DNA from: Alisma plantago-aquatica | Taxonomy: Eukaryota > Streptophyta > Magnoliopsida > Alismatales > Alismataceae | DNA: 64,000 nucleotides | Assembly (NCBI GenBank): GCA_963693085.1 | Contig: OY856409.1 | Span: forward strand, 1,336,850,915 to 1,336,914,914 | Direction of reading: 5' to 3' | Part shown: in pieces, positions 1-12,016 of the stretch | How the letters are laid out: every line of letters starts with the position of its first letter | How positions within the stretch are numbered: position 1 is the first letter of the stretch | Program-made: the position numbers and the translations under genes | The notes under the pieces: generated by a model | Database searches by the model: none | Told to the model about the DNA's origin: nothing | What the model saw: only the letters and a program-made list of their open reading frames with translations

Positions 1-495
1 GTGTGTCTGCGAATCTTAATGAATCTATGATATTGTGTATAAATCCCACTTGACCGTTTGATCTTTTATTTATGATTATGATTACGTTATTTTCAGTTGT
101 AATATATAGGAATTGAACAAGTAGACAACACAAGACATTAAATTTTTATCCAAAGACATAAATCACGATCTACCTTACTTAGGGAAAAATGACTTAGGCT
201 CCAAACATGGTCAAATTGTATATATCTATAGAGCGAGTGATGAGCCTGTCAGTCAATTAATCCCACTGTCTGTGTGTCTGCTTATGCTCTGACTTTTTTC
301 AGCAGTATGTGTTTGTTAATCTTACTAAACCTATGATTATTATGTATAAATCCGATCTGACCTTTTGATCTTTTATTCATGATTATGTTGTATAATTGAA
401 CAAGTCGACAACACAAGTCACTATGACGGTCAAAGTTTTGTCCAAACACATAAATCACGACCTGCCTAACCTTAGAAAAAATGACTTGGGCTCCT
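1..495. repeat. Diverged direct repeat pair upstream of TIC22
   Basis: Positions 1-205 and about 272-495 are two diverged copies of one AT-rich sequence in the same orientation. Shared words in the same order include GTGTGTCTGC (1 and 272), GATCTTTTATT (60 and 367), AATTGAACAAGT (111 and 394) and AAATCACGA (160 and 451). The offset changes from about 307 to 283 bp because the second copy has lost some central bases. I see no coding potential. It may be an old tandem duplication or two copies of a dispersed repeat. Confidence 0.7.
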
Positions 496-504
496 TTTGA
501 TTAA

Positions 505-1031
505 CGAAAAGCAGCTAGAAATGTGCATTTTCAAACTGCACCGGAGGTGAGGTTATTGTTGGTATTTCGAATCCAATTTCTCTCAAATTTGGTTTCATAA
601 ATGTGTTTGTTGTGAGAGGAGAGATTCAGCCCAATCAAGAGTGTATTTCTTTGTTACTTGACGGAAACTTCAATATAGGACTGGTTCTCTAACGACTTGG
701 TAGGATCAACTCTTACAAAATTTGTGCATTTCACAAAGAATACATGGTAACCCCCCTAGTATATATAAAGTATATACGCGTCGTATTCATGAGCTTGTTG
801 TTTCTTTCGTATCAACCTGATGATGCCATTGTAGCGGAAAGCGCCTGTTAACAAACCAGCAATACAATTACTGATTACCCATTTTAAACGCAAAAAGTCA
901 TCTCACGGACGAGTAGGCGGCGTTACGAATTAGATAAAGGATACAGCTCCGGTCAGGGACCTGCCGTTATCTCCAGTGGTGTAGTTCTCATCTTCCTTGA
1001 TTTCTTCTCTCAACCCGCACTCCAGGTGGCA
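505..1031 (+). promoter_or_regulatory. Probable TIC22 promoter and 5' UTR region
   Basis: This 0.5-kb stretch lies directly upstream of the TIC22 start codon and contains no other gene. A TATA-like run, TATATAAAG, sits at about 762-770, some 265 bp before the ATG. The bases from about 960 to 1031 are pyrimidine-rich, as is common in plant 5' UTRs. The start site of transcription cannot be placed from sequence alone, so only the location relative to the gene is firm. Confidence 0.35.
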
Positions 1032-1469
1032 ATGGCGCCCGACGAGACTCCTTCAAAACCGACCTCTGCCCAACCATCTCATCATTGTCACTCTGCTTCG
1101 CCCTTTTCTCTTCGTCACCACTTTACTCGTCTCGGAACCGACCTTTCAACTGTAATCGACAGTTCAAGGCGATTCATATTGGATAATGCGTCGAACATGT
1201 TCCACACACTCCATTATCCTCCTCGCCCACTCTTTGCTTCGACGTCGCAGTCACAGAAGCATGCGGAGAGAGTGGAGCTAGGAGGCAAGCACGCCTTTGA
1301 CGTTGCTCTTAGCCCCGACTACATCTCAAAGACGCTAGCTGGGACGTCAGTCTACACTGTCAGCAATTCTAATAATGAATTTGTCCTAATATCAGACCCC
1401 AATAACAGCCTAAAATCGCTCGGCCTTCTTTGCTTCCGCCAGGAGGATGCTCAGTCTCTCCTTGCCCAA
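1032..1469 (+). CDS. TIC22: TIC22 exon 1
   Basis: This exon encodes 146 codons from the ATG at 1032; an upstream in-frame GTG at 1026 is not a likely plant start. The first 60 or so residues are rich in Ser, His, Pro and Arg and low in acidic residues, which fits a plastid-targeting region. Residues from about 100 onward carry the conserved Tic22 core, with LAGTSVYTVSNSNNEFVLIS followed a little later by GLLCFRQEDAQSLLAQ. The exon ends after the AQ codons, at a GTATTT donor. Reading through the donor gives an unrelated tail and a stop at 1538, so splicing here is strongly indicated. Confidence 0.9.
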
Positions 1470-1549
1470 GTATTTCCTCTTAGAACACTCTTGATGGTTT
1501 CCTTCATGTCGACATGTTTCTGTGTGCCAAATTTATGAATGAATTGCAG

Positions 1550-1612
1550 GTTCAATTAAAACAACCCGTGCTTGGAAGGGGGGCTAGAGTTGTCCCTATC
1601 ACCCTTGACCAG
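1550..1612 (+). CDS. TIC22: TIC22 exon 2
   Basis: A 21-codon exon follows the acceptor TTGCAG at 1549 and ends before GTACGA at 1613. It encodes VQLKQPVLGRG then ARVVPITLDQ. The VVPITLDQ stretch is a conserved Tic22 segment that in the family is followed directly by a VYMLKVEGI-like segment, which is found here only at 40038. Both borders are phase 0. Confidence 0.9.
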
Positions 1613-2261
1613 GTACGATTCAGTTCTCTAGTAATCTTCTACTCTCAAATTGGATTTTGATGACATTGAATGACACCCTTATATGTCAGAACCACTGTTT
1701 CTTTTGTTAACCCGATTTGTCTGCAGTTGAGCTCTTCATATTCTTTGAATCACTTGCAGCTCCACAATCACAATGGTTTCAAACCAAAATTGGCACCTTT
1801 GTGAACCATAATTTAACACATCTTTGTATATATTAACTTTGACGTGATAACTGCCCTAGCCAATATCTTGATAGTTTTTTCCCGAAAATAATGGTTACAC
1901 GGTTCATGACATGGAAGGCATATCTTTTGGTTTGCCAAGCGTGTACTCCATTCAGTTAATACAACTTCAAGCCCCAACTGAAACATTGCTATAAGCTTTT
2001 CAACAATCAACTTGATGCATAAAAAAACTATTAAAACAAAATTTTGAATTAGATCAGCCCTCCACGCAGAGAAAAAATTCCCAATCGTTACAAATATTGA
2101 CTGGGGAAGAACATACTAGATGCCTATAAGATTAGTTTGCTGTATGCAATGGAACCTTGTTTTTTCTTTTGAAGTAAGATTCTAGATGAATTGTGTCAAA
2201 AAGCTTTTGATGTTGGAAACTTTGTTCCTCCATGGTATTAGATATCAAACTATCCTCTAGA
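1613..2261. other. Intron 2, first 650 bp, no feature seen
   Basis: AT-rich intron sequence between the exon 2 donor and the first MITE. Small open frames here show no family resemblance. I see no repeat or RNA gene. Confidence 0.6.
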
Positions 2262-2921
2262 CCTACAACCATAGTCACAAATTCGGTATTCGGGATACGT
2301 ACGGCTAAGCTGAAAAATTCGGAAATCGGGAATTATGCGGAAAATTCGGATAAAAACCGGTCAATGTACGGTAAAAGTTCGGTCAACTATTCGGAAAAAA
2401 GTCGGCAAAAAAGGGATTATATATATATATACACATACATACATAAACACATACAAACATATATGTACACACACATAATGATTTAAATGACAAAACATCA
2501 AACTGATTACCCTAATATTGGAAGAAGGGGAAGACATGGGAGCAACAAGCAACATGCACAAATCAGGGAAGAAGGGAGGAGAATGGAGGAGGAAGATGGA
2601 GCATACATGTAGAATGTTGAAGGTTACTCCTCCTGGCTTAGGGTGTGCCGGGGGATAGAGGAGGAAGGTTGGACGGTTTAGTGGAACCCTGCTGCAAGTA
2701 TAAAAGGACGTGGAAAAAAATGTGAAGCAAAAGTACATAATTGTATAAAATATTGAACGTGTTTAAAACGCAATACGCGAATAAAATACGAATTAAACAC
2801 ATTTAAAACGTATTATTCGGTTTGGAGTTTAAAACGACTGTCAAATACGGCGGGTGAATAATACACGTTTTAAACACGTTTTTTTGAAAAAAACGGAGTA
2901 TATTGTGACTATGCCTACAAC
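2262..2921 (+). mobile_element. MITE copy 1, 8-bp target duplication (hAT-like)
   Basis: The element body is 2270-2913 (644 bp). It begins CATAGTCACAA and ends TTGTGACTATG, an exact 11-bp terminal inverted repeat, and is flanked on both sides by CCTACAAC (2262-2269 and 2914-2921). An 8-bp duplication suggests the hAT superfamily (inference). The left part is rich in short TTCGG and CGG words, the middle holds a TA/CA microsatellite, and the right part has repeated TTTAAAACG words. There is no transposase. A second copy in opposite orientation is at 14164-14804. Confidence 0.88.
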
Positions 2922-3739
2922 TACAAAAATGGAAATTCTTAATTTCATTTTTTAGCCTTTTGAGAAAATCTTAGTATCAGGGACAAAGGAGAAGAGTTAC
3001 CGGATTATAACGGGAGAAATGGTGCTACAAACATAAATTGCATAAGACTTAGGGTGAATGAAGGTGAATACCTCTGAACTTACTTAGGACTGCTACTCCA
3101 GTCATAGCTTGAGCGATGCAATTAGGCATGTCTTCTGGTGAAAAGCAAAATTGCTATGGTGGGATCGTAAAACTATCTGATGATGCTGGATATCTTGGAA
3201 GAGAATCTTATAGGGAAATGGCAACTAAGCAATATCGCTTATATAAGTTCTCAAGGAATCAAGAAGAAGATATAAAAATTTAGAGCTTCTTTTTGGCAGA
3301 GCAGATAAAGGTAGCACAATGTGTTGCATGGTTGTATTTGTTGAGTGAGTTTTCAGTTAACAAAATGTATCCACAAAATGATACCAGTAGCCCTCTGAAA
3401 CTAGGTATTGAAGCTTCTAGGAGCATTTTTATGAAAATCACTAATGTGGATTATAAAAGGAGCTGGTTAGATCTTGCTAAAAGTCCGACATTTTTCAGGC
3501 ATGTGTGATGATCTAGTCTTCTATGAAGATTATAATGGAATCACAAATCAAAATGAAACCACAAAACGGCTTTGAATTCCCCCTGTGTACAATTCACTCA
3601 ATTCACAGATAGACCAAAAGATAGGTCTCTAAGTGAACAAAATTGGTCAGTAAAATGAGTGACTCTGGATATTGTTGGTTTTCGGCATGGTACGACTTGC
3701 CGTAATCAAGATTGCGGCTGTAAAATATGGATATCATTG
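2922..3739. other. Intron 2 segment, no gene recognised
   Basis: About 0.8 kb between MITE copy 1 and copia element A. A 71-codon open frame at 3293-3508 (+) has no recognisable domain and no partner exon. I see no repeat structure. Confidence 0.5.
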
Positions 3740-3744
3740 ATAAT

Positions 3745-3930
3745 TATAGAAGGTTGAAGAGAAATGTATTGGATGAGTAAAAATGTTTACAGTGCATTCT
3801 CTTATATAGGATAAGAGAGGAGATACAAAAACAGAGATGAGCAATATGGGACTGAACCACACAAGTAAAAACATAAGTCAGGCACATGCTAGGCACATGA
3901 CACTCAGTGAACCATAAACATATCTCTATA
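3745..3930 (-). repeat. 3' LTR of copia A
   Basis: A 186-bp repeat matching 8396-8581 with about four mismatches. It has inverted ends TATAGA/TCTATA and a TATATAAGAGA promoter-like word on the - strand near 3800. Confidence 0.92.
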
Positions 3931-3949
3931 CTCCCCCTCAAGCTGGAGC

Positions 3950-5400
3950 GTAGATGTCGAACATGCCCAGCTTGTCTACTAGAGTCTGGAAGCGAGCTTT
4001 TGGAAGAATTTTGGTGAAGATGTCTGCTACTTGTTGCTCAGTGTTGAGATATGGAGTACAGATACACCAGAAAGAACAGTCTCGCGGACAAAGTGGCAAT
4101 CATCCTCGATATGTTTGGTCCTTTCATGAAATGTTGGGTTGCTCGCAATAAAAATAGAAGCCTTGTTGTCACAAAACATCGGTATAGGACTGAAACAAGA
4201 TATGCCAAACTCCTTGAGAAGACTCTAGACCCACAAAAGTTCACATGCAGTGTGGGCCATGGCTCGATATTCTGCCTCTGAACTAGACCTAGCTACTACA
4301 GTCTGCTTTTTGCTTCGCCAAGTAACTAGATTGCTACCCACAAATGCGCAATAGCTTGATGTAGATTTACGATCAGATCAACTTCCTGCATAGTCAGAAT
4401 CTAAAAAACCTGAGAGATTGCAATGGCAATGCTTTTTTATATAACAAGCCTTTACCTGGAGAGCTTTTGAGATAGCGCAGGATGTGACACACATCGTCCT
4501 AATGACACTGTCGTGGTTTGTCAAGATACCTGCTTATGAATCCTACAACAGCAGTAAGGTCAGCTTTTGTGACAGTGAGAGAAATAAGCTTGCCAACAAG
4601 TCTTCTGAATTGGTGGTGATCAACATAAGGGGGAGAGTTTTCATTGTCCCAATCCATATTTGGGTTAAGAGGGGTGTTGGCTGGCTTACAACCAAGCATA
4701 CCGGTTTCCTGCAAAAGATCAAGGACATATTTCCGTTGGGAAAGGCACAACCCTGCAGATGATCTGGATACCTCAATGCTTAAAAAATATCTCAGCTTTC
4801 CGAGATCTTTGGTGACAAAGTGTTTTTCCAAGTAAGTTTTAGTAGCCTGAATGCCCAAGGTATCACTGCCAGATAATATAATATCATCAACATAGACAAT
4901 AAGAATGACTAGCCCTGCCTCAGTTTTGCAGATAAACACCTAATGATCTGAATGGGAACGACAAAAGCCAAAAGTTACTAAGATCTGACTAAGCTTGTCG
5001 AACCAAGCACAAGGGCTCTGCTTTAGGTCGTAGATGGCCTTTCTCAATTTACAAACTTGCGAGGAGGACCCCCCCTGAGCAACAAACCCCGGTGGTTACT
5101 CCATGTAAACCTCTTCTTGCAAGTCTCCATAAAGAAATGCATTTTTGACATCTAACTGAAATAGGGGCCATTCTTAAACAACAAAAATCAGAATTCGAAC
5201 AGAATTTAAACGTGCTACAGGAGAAAAAGTTTCTAAGTAGTCCACACCATATGCTTGTGTATAACCCTTTGCCACAAGATGAGCTTTTTACCGATCGATT
5301 ATACCGTCTGGTTGATATTTAATGGTGAAGACCCAGCGGCATCCAACAGTAGGGTAGGAAGGAGGACGATCCACAAGCTCCCACGTCTTGCGATCAGAGA
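3950..5400 (-). pseudogene. Copia A reverse transcriptase and RNase H remnant
   Basis: The - strand carries the RT of element A. An open stretch of 146 codons at 4499-4939 includes LIVYVDDIILSGS, the catalytic YVDD box, then LGKLRYFLSIEVSRS. Further left, at about 3950-4440, are RNase H words such as HFMKGPN and an NPTFHERTKH-like stretch in broken frames. The N-terminal RT part reaches about 5400. In-frame stops and frame changes between these pieces show that no full polyprotein can be made, although the YVDD box itself is intact. Confidence 0.85.
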
Positions 5401-5404
5401 GTAC

Positions 5405-6674
5405 CTACATTTCATGTTCCATCGCCTGTTTCCATGCATGAATAAGAAGAGCTTCTGCAGCAGTCTTTGGAATAGAGACAACAGAGACGGTAGAAGTGAA
5501 GCCTGCAAAAATGTCATTCAAATTAGAAGATGAGCAGAAATGGCTAATAGGATGTGTCGTGCAGGAATGAACACCTTTGCGCTGACTGATAGGCAGATGC
5601 AAGTCAGAAGTTATCTTAGTGGTTGTATGATCATCCACAGAAGGAGGAATTGGTTGTGGAGGGGCCATGAAGGGAGTACTTGTCTTGTTTCTTTGCTTGT
5701 GCACTTGTAGAGGTCGGGCTTCAGGCAGTTCAGAAGATGTCAAATTCTCAACAATATCAGGCAACGGCGTGGGTGCCAACATATCACTACAGAGTGATGC
5801 TCCATCATCAAAGTAATATGGCATATGCTCAAAGAATACTACATCAACACTCACAAACCATTGCTTCGGAATAGGATCAAAACAGATATAACCTTTCTGG
5901 GTCCTAGAATATCCCAAAAAAATATACTTGGTGGAGCGAGGATCAAGTTTTGTTAGCCCCGAGCGTAGGTTTTTGACAAAGCAGGTACATCCAAAAATAT
6001 GGGGGGGGGGCAGAGAAAAGTTGAGCATCAGGAAAAAGAATATTGTAAGGAATTTGATTGTGCAAAATAAAAGATGACATGCGATTGATAAGATAGCACG
6101 CCGTAGAAACAACCTCAAGCCAGAAACGGTGAGGAACTTTATAATGAAGAAGTAAAGTGCGAGCAACTTCTAACAAGTGGCGGTTTTTTCTTTCAACAAC
6201 TCCATTTTGTTGTGGAGTGTAGGGGCATGTAGTTTGGTGAAGGGTGCCACGGACATAACAAAAAGAGGTCACCGATTTTTGCATAAATTCAAGGGCATTA
6301 TCGGTGCGTAAAATTTTAATGGCTTTGCTGAATTGTGTCTGTATTTCAGAGAAAAAAACACTAATATGATCCAAAATCATGCTGCGATCTTTTTGTAAAA
6401 ACAGCCAAGTAGCACGTGAGTAATCATCAATAAAGGTCAGAAAGTATTTAACTCCAGAATGGCTAATAGAACATGGACCCCAAATATCTGCATGAACAAT
6501 ATAAAAAATTACTTTAGAACCGATATCTTTCTTAGCGGGAAACACAGTACGAGTTTGTTTACCCAACTGACAAGATTTACAAGAAAAGTTTTTTTGGGAT
6601 AAAGCAGGAAATAAATGCTTCAACTTTGCTGCAGAGGGGTGACCAAGCCAGTAGTGCCACTGGAGTCCCGTTAC
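5405..6674 (-). pseudogene. Copia A integrase remnant
   Basis: Two overlapping frames (5943-6623 and 5405-6166) encode the integrase. The first has the zinc-finger end SCQLGKQTRTVFPAKKD, then [26 protein letters not shown] and [16 protein letters not shown], the DDE-core landmarks of copia integrases. The second continues with [11 protein letters not shown]. The join needs a frame change near 6000, at a run of ten G residues, a plausible slippage or sequencing-error site. Confidence 0.87.
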
Positions 6675-7110
6675 TTATGTCGACAGAAGAGTAGACGTCG
6701 CTGGTGGTTCATCTAGATAGTAGAGTCCGTCTGGTCCCTCATGGCTTGAACCAATCCTCGTCTTCATGCGAAGATCCTTTAAAACACAACCAGAAGGATC
6801 AAATTTGATGGAGCACTGGAGATTTTTTACAGTCTTACTGACAGAAAGCAAGTTTACAGGAAGTTTCGAGATATATAAAATAGATTTCAGATGCAACTTT
6901 TGAGACAGGGGAACATTGTCTATGCCATGAACAGAAGTTTGAGAACCATCAACGACAGAAACATGTGGAATCTGTGTGGTTTTAGTAAGGGCAGAAAATA
7001 AGTTGATGTGACCGGGCCACATGAACCGATGCACCAGAGTCAATGCACCATTTATTGTTACCAGCAGATGGAGAGGCTAGCAAGGCAGAAGATCCAACAG
7101 TAGACGTAGA
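6675..7110 (-). pseudogene. Copia A protease remnant
   Basis: On the - strand near 7045 the sequence encodes WCIDSGAS, the aspartic protease active site with an intact DSGA. The frame shifts shortly after, and the 122-codon stretch 6675-7043 continues with VVDGSQTSVHGI, LPVNLLSVSK and DGLYYLDE, which lie between protease and integrase in copia polyproteins. Confidence 0.8.
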
Positions 7111-7236
7111 GGGAAGCTGAGTCATGCGTTCTTGAAAAAATTTCTCGAACTCGGAGTGAAGCTACTCAGTTGAAGGTGTAGCAGATCTCTGTTCAAGTGT
7201 AGTATTAGTGGAAGTCTCTGCAGATGCTTCATTTGC

Positions 7237-8092
7237 TTAAGCAGGTTTACCGTGCTTGATCCAACATCCGTTTTCATTGTGATTGTCGCGGCCACAGAAG
7301 TTGCAGAAGCCAGGACCAACAGATTGTCCGCGACCAGTAGCAGGAGCAGTAGAAGATGTGCAACCACCATTAGGAGGGAGACGTCGTCCACAACCACGCC
7401 CGCGTCCTCGTCTACGACCGGATTCAGTGGTGTGAACAGGAAGAGTAGGGTGTTCGATTGCAGGAGTGGAGGTCATAGATGGAAGTCTTTGAACCCGCTT
7501 GAGGACGTCTCGAAGAGTAGGTAGTGGATCACTGGATAGAATCTGGTCGACCACCCCAGAGAAGGAAGCAGAAAGGACAACCAGAAATTGGATTAGTTGT
7601 AGTTCATTGCGCTGCTTCTGGGCTTCTTTGATGTCGGCTGTCAAGGGGTGATAAATTTCATATTCATTCCAGAGGGCAGAACATTGATTGTAGAAGTCTT
7701 CAACAGGAGTGTCAGAGGAAAATTCCTTCTTGGCCAGAGTTTTGAAAATTTCAAAAACTCTCTTGGAATTCTGTTGATGAGATTATACGTGAGATAGTTG
7801 ATCCCACATTGCCTTAGCATCATGAAAACAAAGTAACGACTGGCTGATCCACGGCTCGGTGCTATTAAGAATCCAGGACATAACCCCGGAGTCGTCTTTG
7901 GACCATTGTGCATAAGCTTGCTTGCTTTTCTCATCCGCCGTGCCAACAAGGGCAGTGGGAGGTTCAGTAGTGATATGAGAATGACGACCTTGTGCTTTGA
8001 CATACAAGACAAAGGAGTCCGACTAGAGATGATATTTGGAGCCGTTGAGTTTAGATGTGGTATAGGGAACATGGCGGCTCAATAGAGGTCAT
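7237..8092 (-). pseudogene. Copia A gag remnant
   Basis: A start ATG at 8092 is followed by KLNGSKYHL with an in-frame stop, then LYVKAQGRHSHI and a UBN2-type capsid region ending AMWDQLSHV (7783-8007). The 135-codon stretch 7237-7644 carries QRNELQLIQFLVVLSASFSG, an Arg/Gly-rich tract, and a CX2CX4HX4C zinc knuckle (CNFCGRDNHNENGC). At least two frame breaks separate the pieces. Confidence 0.85.
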
Positions 8093-8395
8093 GGTGAACA
8101 AATTTGAAGCAGAAGCAGAAGGAAAGGCAGTCGGTGCAACAACAACAGAATTCAGCAGCAGAGATCAACATATCCGAAGCAACCCGCTACGGGGCAGTAG
8201 AGCACCGTTGTAGATCTGATACACCAAATCAGAAGAGACCTGCTACGGGAAGAATAATGTGATAAAAGATTCTACGCTGTCATGAGGAAAATCAAGATTC
8301 CATCATGAGGCGTAGGCAGAAGAAAAAAAAAGGTTATGGGAAAAAAAGGTTAGGGTGGGAATTTGCACGGGGGGAAAGAACCTGCTCTGATACCA

Positions 8396-8581
8396 TATAG
8401 AAGGTTGAAGAGAAATGTATTAGATGAGTAAAAATGTTTACAGTGCATTCTCTTATATAGGATAAGAGAGGAGATACAAAAACAGAGATGAGCAATATGG
8501 GACTAAACCACACAAGTAAAAACATAAGTGAGGCACATGCTAGGCACATGACACTCAGTGAAACATAAACATATCTCTATA
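8396..8581 (-). repeat. 5' LTR of copia A
   Basis: The 186-bp partner of 3745-3930, with the tRNA-Met primer site directly at its left edge (8384-8395). Confidence 0.92.
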
Positions 8582-10790
8582 ATAACAATTGTGTCTGTTA
8601 AGAGAGGGTATTTCTGTAAAGTCCTTGACCATCTTGGTGATGGTAATGTTTGGAAAGCCTAATAAGTTTGCCTAGTCGCAAACCATTGGGTAGCTCTTTT
8701 ATTGGAGGTTGTACATTACGGACAGTAGGTTTCTCTAATGCTTCTTGAACTGAAGCGGATTTTTACATCAGTCTTGGATCAGCTTGCCATCTTCTTTGGA
8801 AGGACTAAGGAGACTGCAGTGACTTCATCAAATTGGAAAGAATGTACAAGGAATAGAGTTACATCAACACTCCCTTCTCCCTTGCAACAACCCTCCAGAC
8901 CACCCAAGAATAACTCAGCAACCAGGTTACTATGTATTCTGCATATGCTGGATTTTGTCCATATCTATGCCATATATATAAGGGCACATGTATGGATATA
9001 AGCACCGATACGAGAACTTTCTGTTGACATATTAAAAAGCTTAGGGGTGAGGAGTTTGGTGGAGTATGGGTTTTAATTTGGTTGGAGTAGAATAAATGAT
9101 GATTTATTGGCAAGTGGCACCATGTGTTTTAGTTTTGTCACCATATGTTGGTCATGATTCTGTTCCCTTGGAGGCTTGGCTGATTGGAGGAAGGGGGATT
9201 TATAGGACTTAGCATTAGTAGATAGGGAATCACTGATTTCTGTACATGGCTTCAACTTGTAAGGAAGGTGGATCAAGGAGGCCTCTTTGGGTGAAGGAGA
9301 CATCTCTGAACATTCATGCGTTAGTGGTGGCTGAGAACTTGGTGGAACTTGAACCATGGTTATCTTAAAGCTTCTCACTAGTGACTTGAGAGCAGTATTA
9401 GATGTGGGAAGGCCGTGGGATGTCCTTTTGAAAGGGACAGTAAACATAGAGGTTGCTCAGTAGAATTCCACCAACGTTTTTCAGATGCCAAGCTCAAGAA
9501 GGTAGGTGGAACTTTTTCTCAACTAGGGATACCTATTGGGACAAAATATTTTGAGGATTGATTGATTGCATGGTCAAAAGGTTACTTGGATTTTTCAGAC
9601 TTCCAATTTTATTTTTGGTTAAGACAGAATTTGGATCTTGCTTCTGGGTTCTACATGGATGGTTTTGGTGTGTTGAGATAATTTCATTTCTGGGATTTTT
9701 CTTGTATAATCAGTCCTCTCTTAAGGAGGTAACCCCTTGTTAGTTTAATGCCCTAAGAACCATCATGTGATGATTATAATAGGGATACATTGTATCAGAT
9801 TTGATTATTGATAAAGTCAATTTCACTTATTATGTTTGTTTCAGTATTGAGATAATGTTAAATGTAATAATGTCCTAAGAATGTTTCGACTCAATAACAT
9901 ATGGTTTGGGTTGAGGACTTGAATATGCGATAATATTATACTGAAGAGTATTCGTTGTTGTTATGTCCCTAGTTATTATTGTAGATATTATAGGCCAACA
10001 ATTGTAAATAACACATAAGACTAGTGTTTATGCTGAATGATGACTGTGTATCTTTAGTCATGATATTGGATATCAATTCAGATACATGGGTACTTGTTAG
10101 AGAACAAGTTGTATTGTACAAACCTACTTTGTCACGGCACATGGAAGCCATGTTATGGCAATCAAAGTCATATCTCAATGTGACAGTGGTAACAATGATC
10201 CTTACTCCTTAGACTTGAAGTTACTACAATGATCACATGCTGTTTTGTGTACTTCAACACTACCCAACGTGACTCCGAATAAGGGTTGCCATACAAGTAG
10301 TGCTAGGGTGCACTTTGACACTTATGGATTATTGTGAGTGATGCAAATGGAATGTGTCCCTCCATTGGAGTGATATCCTGACAACTTGATAAGTGAGACT
10401 ATGAAGTGAATGCCATGCTCATATGAGTCAATATATGATCTTGAGCTCACAATATCTCAACAGTCTGCTCTAGTTTAAGAAACATAGATGGAATATTAAG
10501 AGGATGACAACTCCATGCATTAGTTTCAATCTAAATATCCGTGACAAAGAGATTATGCAATCCTGGTAACATTGGTCACTTTATAGTCGAAGTTGTTCTC
10601 TAATTCATTCCTATTACTTGGGTAGTAATGGTGTATGTTGCTGGATACCAATCTTTGTTTGCGAGGTTCTGAACATCACTAACAACGTAATAATGAACCT
10701 ACATGATCACACACATTAGGATGCATAAGGGAATTAAAGTTCGCAATCAAATATATGATTATAATGGTTCTGAATCATATATAGGCTGAT
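8582..10790. other. Intron 2 segment, no gene recognised
   Basis: About 2.2 kb of mixed-composition DNA. The longest open frame is 124 codons on the - strand (9073-9447) and has no recognised domain. There are no LTRs, terminal repeats or RNA genes that I can support. The wording of 9760-10780 is dense and non-simple, so it may be part of an old unclassified repeat. Confidence 0.45.
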
Positions 10791-10794
10791 TTCA

Positions 10795-11100
10795 TGCCCA
10801 ATCAGTCGACTGGGTAAGCCACTCGGTCGACTGGATGGTTTGGATCAATGGATCGATTGTCAAACGATCGGGTGATCACCAATTTGAGAAACTGGCCAAT
10901 CAGTCAACTGGATAACCCAATTTGTCAACTAGATTGATGTTAGGAAACAACAAACAATATGCGAGTTGTTCGATTTGGAATTGAATTGGTCAACTGAAAT
11001 CAGACCCAAACTGATAAGCTATCAACTTGACATGCCAATCTATCGTCTGGGTGACCCGACCAATCCCAACTGGTCGACTGGTTAATGAATCAGACGATTG
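10795..11100. repeat. Degenerate repeats of a GTCGACTGG palindromic word
   Basis: Within 300 bp the word CAGTCGACTGG and variants (GGTCGACTGG, AGTCAACTGG, TGTCAACTAG, GGTCAACTGA) recur about seven times at irregular 20-60 bp spacing, with a second word family AACGATCGGG / ATCAGACGATTGGG between them. The core GTCGAC is self-complementary. The units are too irregular to be a simple satellite. Confidence 0.6.
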
Positions 11101-12016
11101 GGAACTCTGTTTGAGTTTTCCTAGTTTGATTCTTGTTTTGAGTTGCGATAAGAAACGAGATTGAATTTTGAAAATCCAAGCCTATGACTCTTCTATATAT
11201 AGGGGTGAACCGTGGACATCTAAGGGGATGAAACACACTTGAAAAACATATTGTGAGACAAGTCGGCTAAGAATTTTTCCTGGTGGAAAGAGAAAAACTT
11301 ACCCAAGGACGACAACCTATAATAGGAGGACAACAAACAATGCTAGCATGTCGAAAACTCTGAGTTGTGCTTCCTCTTGGCGACCAAGGTGGTGCACCAA
11401 GAGTTCCCGCATCCGCGTCAAAGACGTTAAGGCTTGAGGCCTGTTGGCTGAGGCTTCTGGAAAAGCAACTTCTTCAAGGAGAAGACATGGTGGTGTTGTG
11501 ATGACAAGGCGACAATGACAACAACCACTTTGGATCTGGATTCGGAAGTGCAGTTCTACAACGACATAAGATATGTCTAGTTGTTGAACAACTAGTGTAC
11601 GCCAATGTATATTTAATATCCCTTCTATGTCTTTAATATAAAGTCGTCTTTATGGCTACGACAGATCCGTTGGCTAAGAGTTTTATGAGGAAAATTATTG
11701 TATCTCCGTCGTGCCCCCTTTTCCTCAAAACCCTACACCGTTGTCAGGCCTTGTTTGGTTAACGAGATGGTAAATGGCCCAATTAACAAATGGACATGAT
11801 CTAGTGGGATGTAAGGGAGGAGTGGATATTATTTTACCCATTCTATGTTTGGAAACGCCATGTATTAGACACAAAGGTAAAATAGTGACAACCATGACCT
11901 AATATTTCTTTTTTCACTGTCCCTTTTGGGGTTGTTGGCGTGGTCTGTAGAACTCGCAAAACGTGGCACATGTAGAGTTGTAGCGGAAATAAAATCCAAT
12001 ATGTATACAACGGACT
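11101..12016. other. Intron 2 segment, no gene recognised
   Basis: About 0.9 kb. A TATATATAG word occurs at about 11203, followed by leader-like sequence, and a C-rich stretch TCCGTCGTGCCCCCTTTTCC lies near 11705. This could be an eroded LTR element but no paired LTR was found. Confidence 0.35.

Larger units (their letters stand above)
3745..8581 (-). mobile_element. Ty1/copia LTR retrotransposon A
   Basis: A 4,837-bp element on the - strand with two 186-bp LTRs (3745-3930 and 8396-8581) differing at about four positions by eye. The primer site complementary to initiator tRNA-Met (GCTCTGATACCA on the + strand) abuts the right LTR at 8384-8395, and the polypurine tract (CTCCCCCTCA on the + strand) abuts the left LTR. 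Flanks are ATAAT (3740-3744) and ATAAC (8582-8586), a 4/5 match. Domain order gag, protease, integrase, RT, RNase H is copia type. Many stops and frameshifts make it non-functional. The LTR ends are TATAGA and TCTATA instead of TG and CA. Confidence 0.93.

Noticed and set aside
3293..3508. 71-codon open frame on the + strand as an extra TIC22 exon
   Set aside because: It does not match the Tic22 family, and exons 2 and 3 already join in phase without it.
9073..9447. 124-codon open frame on the - strand as a possible gene
   Set aside because: No recognised domain, no splice partners and no conserved motif; likely chance.
11746..11775. CCTTGTTTGGTTAA word as the end of a Tourist-like MITE (also GGCCTCGTTTGGTTTG near 36617)
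   Set aside because: No matching inverted end or 3-bp target duplication was found for either site.
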